A DNA stretch of 30,619 nt from an uncultured Alistipes sp. (GTDB lineage Bacteria; Bacteroidota; Bacteroidia; Bacteroidales; Rikenellaceae), in NCBI GenBank assembly GCA_910587675.1, contig CAJUMU010000022.1:1-30619 (forward strand). Reading direction: 5' to 3'. Made by a program: the position numbers and the translations under genes. Below the pieces are notes generated by a model, which was not told the origin of the DNA, did no database searches, and was given only the letters and a program-made list of their open reading frames with translations. Positions 1 through 7,854 of this stretch are shown in pieces. Each line of letters starts with the position of its first letter. Positions within the stretch are counted from its first letter, which is position 1.

Positions 1-70
1 GACGCTCGTAAAGCATGTCGACAAGAAGACGAGCCGCGGCCTTGCGCTCGGCTGAAAATTTGTTTGTCAT
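1..70 (-). CDS. 5' end of an unidentified gene (partial)
   Basis: Only the first 23 codons are in the window, reading leftward from an ATG at 70. The protein begins MTNKFSAERKAAARLLVDML and has no signal peptide; the start looks like a basic amphipathic helix of a cytoplasmic protein. I do not recognise the family. The codon use (GC-rich third positions) matches the neighbouring genes, and the start lies just inside a strong inverted repeat (75-135), which would sit in its leader or promoter. The product cannot be named from this fragment. Confidence 0.55.
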   Translation of the reverse strand, partial: MTNKFSAERKAAARLLVDMLYER

Positions 71-74
71 AATA

Positions 75-135
75 GAATTGATTTTTAAATGATTAGCGGC
101 CGGAAATATTCGCGGCCGCCGACAAAAATCAATTC
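75..135. promoter_or_regulatory. Nested inverted repeat ahead of the partial gene
   Basis: A perfect 12-bp inverted repeat (gaattgattttt at 75-86, aaaaatcaattc at 124-135) encloses a second one (gcggccg at 96-102, cggccgc at 113-119). It lies 5 to 65 nt upstream of the start codon of the leftward partial gene, so it is either a leader stem-loop or an operator. The only promoter-like match on the minus strand is imperfect (GATTTTTG at 130-123). Function is inferred from position only. Confidence 0.5.
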
Positions 136-145
136 GAATGACTAT

Positions 146-181
146 CCGTTGCAGCGATGAGCTGCGGGATTATATTTTTTT
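146..181 (+). terminator. Weak hairpin followed by a T-run
   Basis: A short stem (gcagc 151-155, gctgc 161-165, loop gatga, extended by G-T pairs) is followed within ten bases by a run of seven T at 175-181. It has the form of an intrinsic terminator on the plus strand, but no rightward gene precedes it in the window, so it may be fortuitous. Confidence 0.25.
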
Positions 182-356
182 AATTATTAGACACATACGC
201 CCTCGCATAGTGCGATGATTATAACGTCGATAGACATGGGCGGAAAATGGTTGATTTTTCGCATATTATCATTTTTAGTAAATATTTACGTGGATGGGAT
301 GCGGTAAACGGCCCGAGCTATACGACACAAAAAGCGCGGACCTTTTCACGAGTACC

Positions 357-479
357 GGAATCCGAGGCCTTCGACTGCCATACACCCGATAATGGAATAA
401 AGCCCACGCTGAAAGAAACAGCATGGGCGCAAACTTTATTCCTTGGGTGTAATTTGAAAGTGTCGAAGTTTCAGATTCC
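357..479. ncRNA. Long imperfect hairpin, candidate structured RNA
   Basis: In this gene-free stretch (71-558) a nested set of stems forms one extended hairpin: ggaatc/gattcc (357-362/474-479), cttcgac/gtcgaag (369-375/462-468), tacaccc/gggtgta (381-387/445-451), ggaataaag/ctttattcc (394-402/434-442) and a terminal stem gcccacgctg/cagcatgggc with one mismatch and loop aaagaaa (411-417). The stems are separated by asymmetric internal loops, including a 5 x 10 bubble. The form (long rod with an internal bubble) resembles 6S-type RNA, but I can confirm neither a family nor a promoter. Alternatives are a decayed miniature element or the 3' region of the leftward hyf transcript. Confidence 0.35.
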
Positions 480-481
480 CG

Positions 482-506
482 AAATAAAAGCTAACGCCTT
501 TTATTT
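482..506 (-). terminator. AT-rich hairpin after the hyf operon
   Basis: A perfect 9-bp stem (aaataaaag 482-490, cttttattt 498-506, loop ctaacgc) lies 53 bp beyond the stop codon of the last hyf gene. On the minus strand the 3' arm is rich in T (cttttattt). It may serve as the end of the leftward operon, but there is no clean T-run outside the stem, so this is tentative. Confidence 0.3.
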
Positions 507-558
507 AATATGTCCGATCGATCGTTACTTTACCATTCGCATTAGTGTTTTGGATTCG

Positions 559-1320
559 TCATCGTTTTTTAAGTCCCGTCATGTTCATTACGGCGTCGAT
601 GAATGTCATGGGATGCGTCGGCGCTCCCGGGAGCCACAGATCGACTCGGTGGCGTTCGAAGAACGTGCGGTCGACGGCGCGGCTGTCGGCGAACAGACCG
701 CCCGAGCAGGCCTCCGATCCGCATACGATAAGCACTTTGGGGTCGGGCACCGCGTCGTAGCATATCTGCAACGCTTCGGCCATGTTGGCGGTGACGGGAC
801 CCGTCACCACCACGCCGTCGGCATGGCGCGGCGAAGCAGTGAACTCCACTCCGTAACGGCCGAAATCGAAATTGACGTTACCCGTGGCGTTCAGCTCCAT
901 CTCGACCGACGCGTCGCCGCCTGCCGAGACTTGGCGCAGACGGAGTATGCGGTTGAAGAGCTCGGGTATCTCGGGCCGCACCTTCTCGGGGCGGAAATCG
1001 ATCGCCTCGTCGCCGACGCGCACCACGAGGGCGTCGCGGTCGGCCGACCCGATCTTGTAGTCGTTGGTGAAGCGTATGTTGCGCGGGGCGCGCAGGGCGC
1101 ACTCGCCGCAAAAGAGGCAACGGCCCATGTCGAGCGTGAAGGGCGCCGTGCCGATGGCCTGCGTGGGGCAGAGCGCGGCGGCGGCCTCGACGTCGGACAT
1201 GTCGTCGGTCGCAGTGAGCGCGGGTCGTCCGCGGAACTCCTCGGTAAGCTTCACCTTCGTGAGGTCGGGAATGTATTGCAGGCCGTGGCTGCGCAGCACT
1301 TTTATCTTCGGCAGTATCAT
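559..1320 (-). CDS. hyfI: Hydrogenase/complex I small-subunit homologue fused to a half-ferredoxin; proximal-cluster ligands lost
   Basis: 253 residues, last gene of the operon, 21 nt after hyfG. Residues 45-85 are ferredoxin-like: C51-P, then C68-x2-C71-x2-C74. In a two-cluster ferredoxin these are the fourth ligand of motif 1 and the first three of motif 2, so exactly one [4Fe-4S] cluster can form. Residues 130-250 are NuoB/HycG-like (S163-P-R-H-A-D followed by V-T-G-P-V-T). Where the family has CxxC, C and C for the proximal N2-type cluster, this protein has D136-A-S-V139, E203 (G-S-E-A) and A233 (P-G-A-P), so all four ligands are missing. C205 remains but is not a usual ligand. The protein is peripheral on the cytoplasmic side by homology. 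The family assignment is firm; the function is not known. Confidence 0.85.
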   Translation of the reverse strand: MILPKIKVLRSHGLQYIPDLTKVKLTEEFRGRPALTATDDMSDVEAAAALCPTQAIGTAPFTLDMGRCLFCGECALRAPRNIRFTNDYKIGSADRDALVVRVGDEAIDFRPEKVRPEIPELFNRILRLRQVSAGGDASVEMELNATGNVNFDFGRYGVEFTASPRHADGVVVTGPVTANMAEALQICYDAVPDPKVLIVCGSEACSGGLFADSRAVDRTFFERHRVDLWLPGAPTHPMTFIDAVMNMTGLKKR

Positions 1321-1341
1321 AATACTCGGATCATTTGGTTC

Positions 1342-2853
1342 TTACAAATCGTGGCCGCAGTAGGAGAGGTTGAAACTCTTGTTGCAGATCGGGAAATCGG
1401 AGATCCCCTCGCCGCGCACGGCCAACGCCAACGCCAGCCAGTTGTGGAGCGAGGGATCCTTCACCTTGTAAGCGGCGATACGTCCCTCGGCGTCGGTCAC
1501 GGCGACATGGCATATTTCGCCGCGCCAACCCTCGACGAGTCCCACCGCGAGCGATTCGGGAGCCAAGGCGGCTTCGTAATCGGGGCGCGACGGATTCGGC
1601 ACGGGGGTGAAGTCGGCCAGCAGGCGTTCGATCAGGTCGGCCGATTGCAGCACCTCGCGGCAACGCACCATGAGGCGGGCCATCACGTCGCCGTGGCGTT
1701 TTACGATGCTCTCGTGGGGGATCGACGCATATACGCCCGCGGGGTGCGACGCGCGTATGTCGCGGCCGACTCCGCTTGCGCGGGCCGCCATTCCCACTCC
1801 GCCGATGCGCAGCATGTCGGCGCGCGGCACCACGCCGCACTGCTCGTAACGCGCCAGCAAGGTCGGGGAGCTCTTTATGTCCTGCCGCACCTCGTCGTAA
1901 CGACGGCATATCTCGGCCACGTTGCGACGTATCGTATCGATCTTTTCGGGTGTCAGGGGCTTGTTCGTGCCGAGGGGACGTATGAGTCCCTTGCCGAAAC
2001 GGTTGCCGCACCAAGCCTGCGTGGTGTTGATGGTCATGGTTCGCAACGCCTCGCACGCCACCTGCCCCAGCTGGTAGCCCACGTCCATCGACAAGGCTCC
2101 CGTGTCGGCTATGTGCATGGCCATGCGTTCGAGTTCGGCCGCCACGGCGCGTTCGCGAACGAGATTGTCGTCCGCGTCGCGGCCCGCGAGCTTCTCCACG
2201 GCCGCGACGAACGCCGAGGCGTGCGAGACCGCGCTGTCGCCGGCCACCGATTCGGCGAGCAGTGTCTGGCGCAGACGGTTGTCGGTCGCGGCGAAACACT
2301 TCTCTACGCCGCGGTGCTGGTAACCGAGCGCTATCTCCAGATGCAGCACGTTCTCGCCGTTGCAGATGAAGCGGAATGCCCCGGGCTCGATGATGCCCGC
2401 GTGTATCGGGCCTACGTTCACTTCGTGGAGCGAGTCGCCCTCGATCGTATAGAACGGGTAGTTGTCCATCGTCGAGTTGCGGTTGCGGCGGTCGAACGGG
2501 AAGCGCAGAGGCTTGTTCCACGGCATGGAGTCGAACTCCACGTCGTACAGCTCCGCGATCTCGCGCTCGAAGGGGTGCATCGCGGGATGCAGGGCCGTGA
2601 GCGACGGCAGAGCCGTGTCGTCGTAATAGTCCATCGTGAACGAGGCGAGCATTATGCGATGCTCCTCGTCGTCGAGCAGGATTACGTAGAACCGCAGCTG
2701 CGAATCGTCGGGCAGGGCGAAGTAGTGCGCCACATGGTAACGCTCCTGCTTCAGACGCTCGCGCAGATCGTCGTACAGTGCGGCGTAACCGACGGTAGGG
2801 ATATCTTTCAGCGCGACGGCGCGCGATATGTTGTCTATGATATGGTAGTTCAT
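1342..2853 (-). CDS. hyfG: NiFe-hydrogenase/complex I large-subunit homologue without NiFe ligands (NuoC-NuoD type fusion)
   Basis: 503 residues with the HycE/HyfG layout: a NuoC-like domain (about 1-125, ending in the F-D-R-R region) and a NuoD/HycE-like domain (about 140-503, starting G-P-I-H-A-G-I-I-E-P). The N-terminal NiFe motif, R-x-C-G-x-C in active enzymes, reads S202-V-A204-G-D-S207, and the C-terminal D-P-C-x-x-C reads N491-K-S493-F-N-L496. No metal-binding cysteine is left at either site, so the subunit cannot hold a NiFe centre. The normally conserved His of E-P-G-H-F-R is also Ala (A159). This pattern defines energy-converting-hydrogenase-related (Ehr) complexes. The gene follows hyfF by 12 nt. 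The ORF is intact throughout, so this is not simple decay. Confidence 0.88.
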   Translation of the reverse strand: MNYHIIDNISRAVALKDIPTVGYAALYDDLRERLKQERYHVAHYFALPDDSQLRFYVILLDDEEHRIMLASFTMDYYDDTALPSLTALHPAMHPFEREIAELYDVEFDSMPWNKPLRFPFDRRNRNSTMDNYPFYTIEGDSLHEVNVGPIHAGIIEPGAFRFICNGENVLHLEIALGYQHRGVEKCFAATDNRLRQTLLAESVAGDSAVSHASAFVAAVEKLAGRDADDNLVRERAVAAELERMAMHIADTGALSMDVGYQLGQVACEALRTMTINTTQAWCGNRFGKGLIRPLGTNKPLTPEKIDTIRRNVAEICRRYDEVRQDIKSSPTLLARYEQCGVVPRADMLRIGGVGMAARASGVGRDIRASHPAGVYASIPHESIVKRHGDVMARLMVRCREVLQSADLIERLLADFTPVPNPSRPDYEAALAPESLAVGLVEGWRGEICHVAVTDAEGRIAAYKVKDPSLHNWLALALAVRGEGISDFPICNKSFNLSYCGHDL

Positions 2854-2865
2854 CTTCTTGGCGGC

Positions 2866-4269
2866 TTAAAGGGTTGCTATTCGGTCGATGATAGCGCGGA
2901 GCGGCGCGGGCTGCCAGAGTCCGAGCACGATGGCGGCCATGAGCAGCGAGAGCGCTCCGTACGAGAGCCGACGGTTGATCTTCGAGAGATGCAACTCGTC
3001 CTGATTGGGCTGGTAGCAGAGCTTTATGACGCGGTAACAGATCGAATAGATCACGATGCAGAGCAGCAGCACCATTACGGCGGCAAGCCACCATCCCGTC
3101 GAGGCTATGGTCTGCGAGAGGATCATGAGCTCCGACACGAACAGCGGCGAGGGCGGGAACGCCAGCACCGCGACCATGCCTGCCAGCAGACCTATGGCGC
3201 CCACCTTGTTGATGTTGATGTAGTCGCCGATACGGTTTATGCGGTAGCCGTTGTAGACCTGACGCACGACGGCTATTTGCAGGAAAAGGCTGCTCTTGAT
3301 GAGCGTGTGGCAGACGACGTGGAACACGGCGGCCCATACGCCTATGCCTCCTATGCCCAATCCGATGGCGGCGATGCCCATGTTCTCGACGGTGGAGTAC
3401 GACAGGAAACGCTTGTAGTTGTTGGTGCGTCGCAGGAACAGCGCGCCCACCGTTAGGCTCAGCATTCCGATGATGAGCAGCACGTGGCGTACCCACGGGA
3501 ACACTTCGGTCGAGGCGAAAAGTCTGTATACGCGGAATATGGCCAAGAATCCCGCGTTGACCAGCCCCGTCGATATCATGGCCGAAGCGGGTGCGGGCGC
3601 GGCGAAGTTGGCGTCGACGCCTATGGTGTAGAGCGGGAATATCTCCATCTTGCAGCTGTATCCCGTCAGGATGAGCAGGAAGGCCGTCTTCAGATACAAG
3701 GGGTTGCCCTCGGCGATGAGCCATTGCAACTCGCTGTAATCGAGCGAGCGGTTCGAGGCGGCCGCGCTGAGCAGAAGTATTCCCAGATAGGCTATGGCGA
3801 TGCCCGTCGAGCAGACGAACAGATATTTCCACGTGGCCTCCAAGGCGGCCTCCGAGTGGCGGTGGTAGATGATTCCCGCGCCGCAGAGGGTGGTGGTCTC
3901 CAGCAGGATCCACGTGACGGCTATGTTGTTGGCGAAGTATACGCCCGTGATGGCCGTGATGAGCAGCATGAGCAGCGCGAAGTAGGTGCGGTAGGCGGCT
4001 ATGCCGTCGTCGCGCAGATATTCTTGCGAGTGCAGGAATACGAATGCTGCCACGACGATCATCAATATGTAGAATACCGTTCCCGCCTCGTCGAAGGTGA
4101 AGAATGCGCCCGAGGTGGCGAGGAACGCCCCGCCGAAGAGCAGACGGGCGGCGAAGAGGGCGTGTATGCCCATGTGCAGCGCGCAGAGCAGATGCACGGC
4201 GCGGCGGCTGCGGGCGAAGAAGGTGGCGGCGCCGGTGGCCAGCCACAAGGCTAAGAAGATGTATATCAT
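2866..4269 (-). CDS. hyfF: Antiporter-like membrane subunit (HyfF/NuoN type)
   Basis: 467 residues, almost wholly hydrophobic, with about 14 membrane helices. It belongs to the Mrp-antiporter/NuoL-M-N superfamily. The expected membrane charges are visible: a Glu in the W-I-L-L-E-T-T-T-L helix, a Lys in the E-A-T-W-K-Y-L segment, and Lys in the broken helix around G-Y-S-C-K-M-E-I-F-P-L followed by A-P-A-P-A-S-A-M. These residues form the proton channel in complex I and group 4 hydrogenases. It sits 6 nt after hyfE and 12 nt before hyfG, so the genes are translated from one message. A channel with intact charged residues suggests that ion pumping or an ion leak path is retained although the catalytic subunits are altered. 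Confidence 0.9.
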   Translation of the reverse strand: MIYIFLALWLATGAATFFARSRRAVHLLCALHMGIHALFAARLLFGGAFLATSGAFFTFDEAGTVFYILMIVVAAFVFLHSQEYLRDDGIAAYRTYFALLMLLITAITGVYFANNIAVTWILLETTTLCGAGIIYHRHSEAALEATWKYLFVCSTGIAIAYLGILLLSAAASNRSLDYSELQWLIAEGNPLYLKTAFLLILTGYSCKMEIFPLYTIGVDANFAAPAPASAMISTGLVNAGFLAIFRVYRLFASTEVFPWVRHVLLIIGMLSLTVGALFLRRTNNYKRFLSYSTVENMGIAAIGLGIGGIGVWAAVFHVVCHTLIKSSLFLQIAVVRQVYNGYRINRIGDYININKVGAIGLLAGMVAVLAFPPSPLFVSELMILSQTIASTGWWLAAVMVLLLCIVIYSICYRVIKLCYQPNQDELHLSKINRRLSYGALSLLMAAIVLGLWQPAPLRAIIDRIATL

Positions 4270-4275
4270 GTCGCT

Positions 4276-4905
4276 TTAATCCTTTACATGGGTCAGTGAA
4301 TCGCTGTCGTCGGCGTGTATCTCACGGTCGACGCGGGTCATGAACAAGCCGAGCATCAATACCGAGATGAGGATATCGAGCAGGATGGCCGTGTTGATGA
4401 GTATCGGCATCTCCACTCCTATGGCCATCGAAAAGAGGAACACGCCGTTCTCGATGACGAGGAATCCCACCATGTGGGTGAAGATGCGCGAGCGCAGCAC
4501 GATGAGTATCAAACCGCTCAGCAGGGCGTAGAGAGCCACGCCGAAGAATATCATGTGCACCGACGAGTCGGCCACGTAATAGGTGACCAGCGCGCTGACA
4601 ACCAGCGCCGTCACCGAGAGCAGCAGCGAGTTGAACTGTGCCGATCCCGAGGTGCGCACGCGGTTGATCTTGGTCTTGCGGATGACGCGCTGCAATATGG
4701 CAGGCACGATCAACGCCTTGAATATCAGAGTTTCGAGTATTACGAACGAGAGCTCGATCCAGTCGAGCGAATGCAGGCGCAGCAGGGCTATGCCAAGCAG
4801 GATCCAGCCCTGAAAGGCTATGAGCGAGGCGTAATTGCGGAAACGTTCGACTATCGACAGATAGATGAGCGTCAGCACATACAGTATGATAAGCGATAGT
4901 AACAT
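4276..4905 (-). CDS. hyfE: Membrane subunit HyfE (NuoK-like)
   Basis: 209 residues, close to the usual length of HyfE (about 210-220), with six to seven predicted membrane helices. The family signatures F-V-I-L-E-T-L-I-F-K-A-L-I-V-P (about 53-67) and G-F-L-V-I-E-N-G-V-F (about 146-155) each place a Glu inside a helix, as in the NuoK-like proton path. The gene starts 9 nt after hyfC ends and is followed 6 nt later by hyfF. The short C-terminal tail is acidic and soluble (D-R-E-I-H-A-D-D-S-D). Confidence 0.85.
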   Translation of the reverse strand: MLLSLIILYVLTLIYLSIVERFRNYASLIAFQGWILLGIALLRLHSLDWIELSFVILETLIFKALIVPAILQRVIRKTKINRVRTSGSAQFNSLLLSVTALVVSALVTYYVADSSVHMIFFGVALYALLSGLILIVLRSRIFTHMVGFLVIENGVFLFSMAIGVEMPILINTAILLDILISVLMLGLFMTRVDREIHADDSDSLTHVKD

Positions 4906-4914
4906 GGCCTTCGG

Positions 4915-5829
4915 TTAAATGTTTATGTCGAGTTGCAGCAGGTAGCCTATGAAGAAGATCAGGGCCGCCAGCGCGGTTACGGTTACTATGAAAGTGGTGT
5001 TGCGGGCGAGCTTGTTGCGCGCCTGCGTCGACTCCACGATGCCGACGGCCAAGCCCGTGAGCGCGACGGCGAGCGGCGCGGCGAACCACCAGCGGAAACA
5101 GCATACGGCGGCCACGGCGTCGGCGGCGATCATCGAGAAACATGCCGTTTTGAGCCAGCCCGCGATGTGGATCAACCCCAGATCGATGCCCGAGTAGTCG
5201 AGGCACATCACCTCGTGGATCATCGTAAGCTCCAAGTGGGTGCGCGGGTCGTCGACGGGTACGCGTCCCGACTCGACGAAGGCTATCTTGACGAACAGGT
5301 ATGCCGTGAGCAGCATCACGATGGTCAGGTGCAGGTCGAACGACTGTTCGCGGGCGAAGATGTCGGCGAACGAGGTGTAGCCGCAGAACATGGCCAGCGT
5401 GGCGAAACCTATCATCAGGGCAGGTTCGACCAGCGCGCCGTAAAGGGCCTCGCGCGAAGCTCCCATGCCCTCGAACGAACTGCCCGTGTCCATCGCCGCG
5501 AGGATGATGGCGGCGCGGGCGAGGGCCAGCGTGTAGGCGAAACATATCATGTCGCCCTCGAACGAGATGAGCGGATCGAGATCGGCCACGGGGATGAACA
5601 GCATGGCCGTGACGGCCGCGCCGAGGTATACGGCGGGGGCGATGCGGAACAGCGACGTGGTAGTGGTCGAGTATACCGAGCCTTTGCGGAGCAGCAGCGC
5701 CACGCCGTTCACGTGGTTGAAGAAGCGCACGCCCTTGCGGCCTGCGAGTATGGCGCGGGTACGGTTTATCACGCCCGTGGTCAGCAGGGCCACCGTTATC
5801 ATCAGGATTGTATTGAGTGCAGTTCCCAT
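4915..5829 (-). CDS. hyfC: Membrane subunit HyfC/HycD (NuoH-like)
   Basis: 304 residues with about eight membrane helices. This subunit anchors the soluble arm to the membrane arm in group 4 hydrogenases and is homologous to NuoH of complex I. Diagnostic segments are G-V-I-N-R-T-R-A near the N-terminus and the cytoplasmic loop E-S-G-R-V-P-V-D-D-P-R-T-H-L-E-L-T-M-I-H-E, which carries the acidic and Arg residues that line the path between the catalytic subunit and the membrane. This loop is fully conserved here although the soluble subunits have lost their metal ligands. The start is 3 nt after the hyfB stop, so translation is probably coupled. Confidence 0.9.
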   Translation of the reverse strand: MGTALNTILMITVALLTTGVINRTRAILAGRKGVRFFNHVNGVALLLRKGSVYSTTTTSLFRIAPAVYLGAAVTAMLFIPVADLDPLISFEGDMICFAYTLALARAAIILAAMDTGSSFEGMGASREALYGALVEPALMIGFATLAMFCGYTSFADIFAREQSFDLHLTIVMLLTAYLFVKIAFVESGRVPVDDPRTHLELTMIHEVMCLDYSGIDLGLIHIAGWLKTACFSMIAADAVAAVCCFRWWFAAPLAVALTGLAVGIVESTQARNKLARNTTFIVTVTALAALIFFIGYLLQLDINI

Positions 5830-5832
5830 ACG

Positions 5833-7821
5833 CTAAATGAGGTTTAGGATCGAGAGAATGAACACCGCCACGAGAAAGAGCAGGGCGAAGAGTATGTAGT
5901 GGTTGATCTTGCCCGTGCGCAGACGCATGATGCGTTTGTTTATCAGGCGCAGAAGCTCCATCCACCACGCCGCGAAGAGGCGGTCGATGCGGTCCTTGTG
6001 GCGCACGTTGTAGTTGTGGGCCGAGGGGAATATCTCGCTCTTGCCCACGGCGCGACCCTCGACGGTGTTCTGCGTGAGCGAGGTGGCGATCGACTCCAGC
6101 CCCTCGGCGAACGACTCGCCCGTGTATTGCATGCGTATGTTGGGCGAGGTGAAGCCGCAGCCCCATGTCGGACCTTCGGCGATTGTGCGGTTGCGCTGCG
6201 CGCGGCTCTTGACGGTGTATATCAAGGCTATGACCAGCACGAGCAGCCATCCCGCCAGCGAGACGCGCCCCAGAGCGGGCGCCATGTCGTTCTCGACGGC
6301 CTGCGCGGCCGAGGGTATGAACTCCTCGGCGATGCCGCTCACCATGCGCAGAGCGTATTGGGGCAGCAAGCCTACCGCGACGATTCCCGCCACGGGGATA
6401 GCCATGGCGGCTATGCGGCAGTTGTCGACCTCGGTGGCTTCGGCCACATGGTGGTGGCGCGGCGAGCCGAGGAATACGGTGCCGTAGAGTTTTGTGAAAG
6501 CCAGCATCGCGATGCCGCCTATGAGGGCCAAGGCCATGAGGCCGCCCGCGGCGCATAGCGTGTCGGAACCGTCGCTCACGCTGTCGAGCATGCCGAAATA
6601 TATGAGGAACTCGCTCGTGAAGCCGTTCAGCGGCGGCAGCGCGCAGATGGCCAGCGTCCCGACGAGGAACAGAATGGCCGTCACGGGCATGCTCTTGGCC
6701 ACGCCGCCGAAGCGGTCGAGCAGCGTGGTGTGCATCTTCGAGTAGATGTTGCCAGCGCCGAAAAAGAGCAGCGACTTGAACATCGAGTGGTTCGCCGTGT
6801 GCAGCAACGCTCCGCACAATGCGGGCGCGGCTATGGCGGGATTGCCCGCCGCGCGGCCCAGCAGGGCTATGCCGAGACCTATGAAAATCACTCCTATGTT
6901 CTCTATGCTGGAGTAGGCCAAGAGTCTCTTGACATCGTTCTGCACGGCGGCCAGCAGCACGCCCCACAATCCCGTGACGATGCCCGCTCCGAGGACTATG
7001 ACGCCCGCCGTATGTATCTGCGCGGAGTCGGTGATCTCCCAAGCCACGCGGATCACGCCGTAAACGCCCGTTTTGATCATTACGCCCGACATTACGGCCG
7101 ACACGTGCGACGGAGCTGCGGGGTGTGCCTCGGGCAGCCAGACGTGCATCGGGAACAGACCCGCCTTCATGCCGAAGCCCGCCAGAAAGAGCAGGAACAG
7201 CGGTATGGCGCGTCCCGTCGCGAAGCATGCGGGCAGATCGGCGAAGCGCGCCGAACCGCACGCGGCGTATATGTCGACGAAGCCCGCCACGAGAAAGACG
7301 AAGCCTATGTGCATCATTATAAGGTATGTCAGCGCGGCGCGCAGCACCTCGGCGCGTTGGGCGTCGAACAATATGAGCAGGAAAGACGCGATGGTCATAA
7401 GCTCCCACGCGAGCAGGAACGAGAATCCGCCGCTCGACATTACCACCATCATCATCGAGAGCACCAGTATGGTGAGCGAGACATAGTGCAGCGATATGTG
7501 CGCCGACGATTTTTGTGTCAGATATCCTTGCAGATATCCGCGCGAATAGAGCACCGTGGCCATGCCCGACACGGCTATGATGAGCAGAAAGAGCGCCGAC
7601 AGAGAGTCGACGGCCATCTGTTCGCATCCGAACAGCGGGCCTTCGATGCGCGCGAGCGTCTTCGCGGGAGCGCCCGCCAGCACGCTTATCGACGGTGCGG
7701 CGACGGCCGCTGCCGCCGCTGTCACTGCGGTGAACGCCACCCACACCTTGCTGCGCAGCGGCGCGATGAACAATGCGCCAGTCAGCAGTGCGAGGGCCAA
7801 AAGCAGGTAGAGATAGAACAT
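5833..7821 (-). CDS. hyfB: Antiporter-like membrane subunit (HyfB/HycC, NuoL type)
   Basis: About 662 residues, first of the hyf genes. The core (about 70-430) has the NuoL/HycC signatures L-L-A-W-E-L-M-T-I-A-S and G-M-K-A-G-L-F-P-M-H-V-W-L-P-E-A-H-P-A-A-P-S-H-V-S-A-V-M, with channel Glu, Lys and His residues in place. The C-terminal third has further helices and an amphipathic stretch as in HycC, and ends in a membrane helix. I chose the ATG at 7821 (M-F-Y-L-Y-L-L-L); the reading frame is also open from a TTG at 7836. The gene starts 33 nt after rsmE, in the same direction and without a visible promoter between, so it probably shares the rsmE transcript. No hyfA or hyfD homologue is present. 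Confidence 0.9.
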   Translation of the reverse strand: MFYLYLLLALALLTGALFIAPLRSKVWVAFTAVTAAAAAVAAPSISVLAGAPAKTLARIEGPLFGCEQMAVDSLSALFLLIIAVSGMATVLYSRGYLQGYLTQKSSAHISLHYVSLTILVLSMMMVVMSSGGFSFLLAWELMTIASFLLILFDAQRAEVLRAALTYLIMMHIGFVFLVAGFVDIYAACGSARFADLPACFATGRAIPLFLLFLAGFGMKAGLFPMHVWLPEAHPAAPSHVSAVMSGVMIKTGVYGVIRVAWEITDSAQIHTAGVIVLGAGIVTGLWGVLLAAVQNDVKRLLAYSSIENIGVIFIGLGIALLGRAAGNPAIAAPALCGALLHTANHSMFKSLLFFGAGNIYSKMHTTLLDRFGGVAKSMPVTAILFLVGTLAICALPPLNGFTSEFLIYFGMLDSVSDGSDTLCAAGGLMALALIGGIAMLAFTKLYGTVFLGSPRHHHVAEATEVDNCRIAAMAIPVAGIVAVGLLPQYALRMVSGIAEEFIPSAAQAVENDMAPALGRVSLAGWLLVLVIALIYTVKSRAQRNRTIAEGPTWGCGFTSPNIRMQYTGESFAEGLESIATSLTQNTVEGRAVGKSEIFPSAHNYNVRHKDRIDRLFAAWWMELLRLINKRIMRLRTGKINHYILFALLFLVAVFILSILNLI

Positions 7822-7854
7822 ATGGATTGTCGTCAAATGTTTGCAGTCCGTTGT

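Noticed and set aside
71..558. tRNA gene in the first intergenic region
   Set aside because: No cloverleaf or T-loop pattern could be found; the pairings present form one extended rod instead.
247..3456. A 1069-codon open frame on the plus strand opposite the hyf genes
   Set aside because: It runs antisense to two well-recognised genes, its translation is low-complexity (rich in Arg, His, Val, Gly) without any family mark, and long antisense frames are expected in GC-rich coding DNA.
1331..7744. Very long minus-strand frames (971 and 1140 codons) overlapping several hyf genes
   Set aside because: They are out-of-frame shadows with Arg/His-rich translations; the six hyf genes in other frames match known families end to end.
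559..7821. A working NiFe hydrogenase or formate hydrogenlyase
   Set aside because: No metal-binding cysteines remain in the large subunit, and no formate dehydrogenase or hydrogenase maturation genes are in the window.
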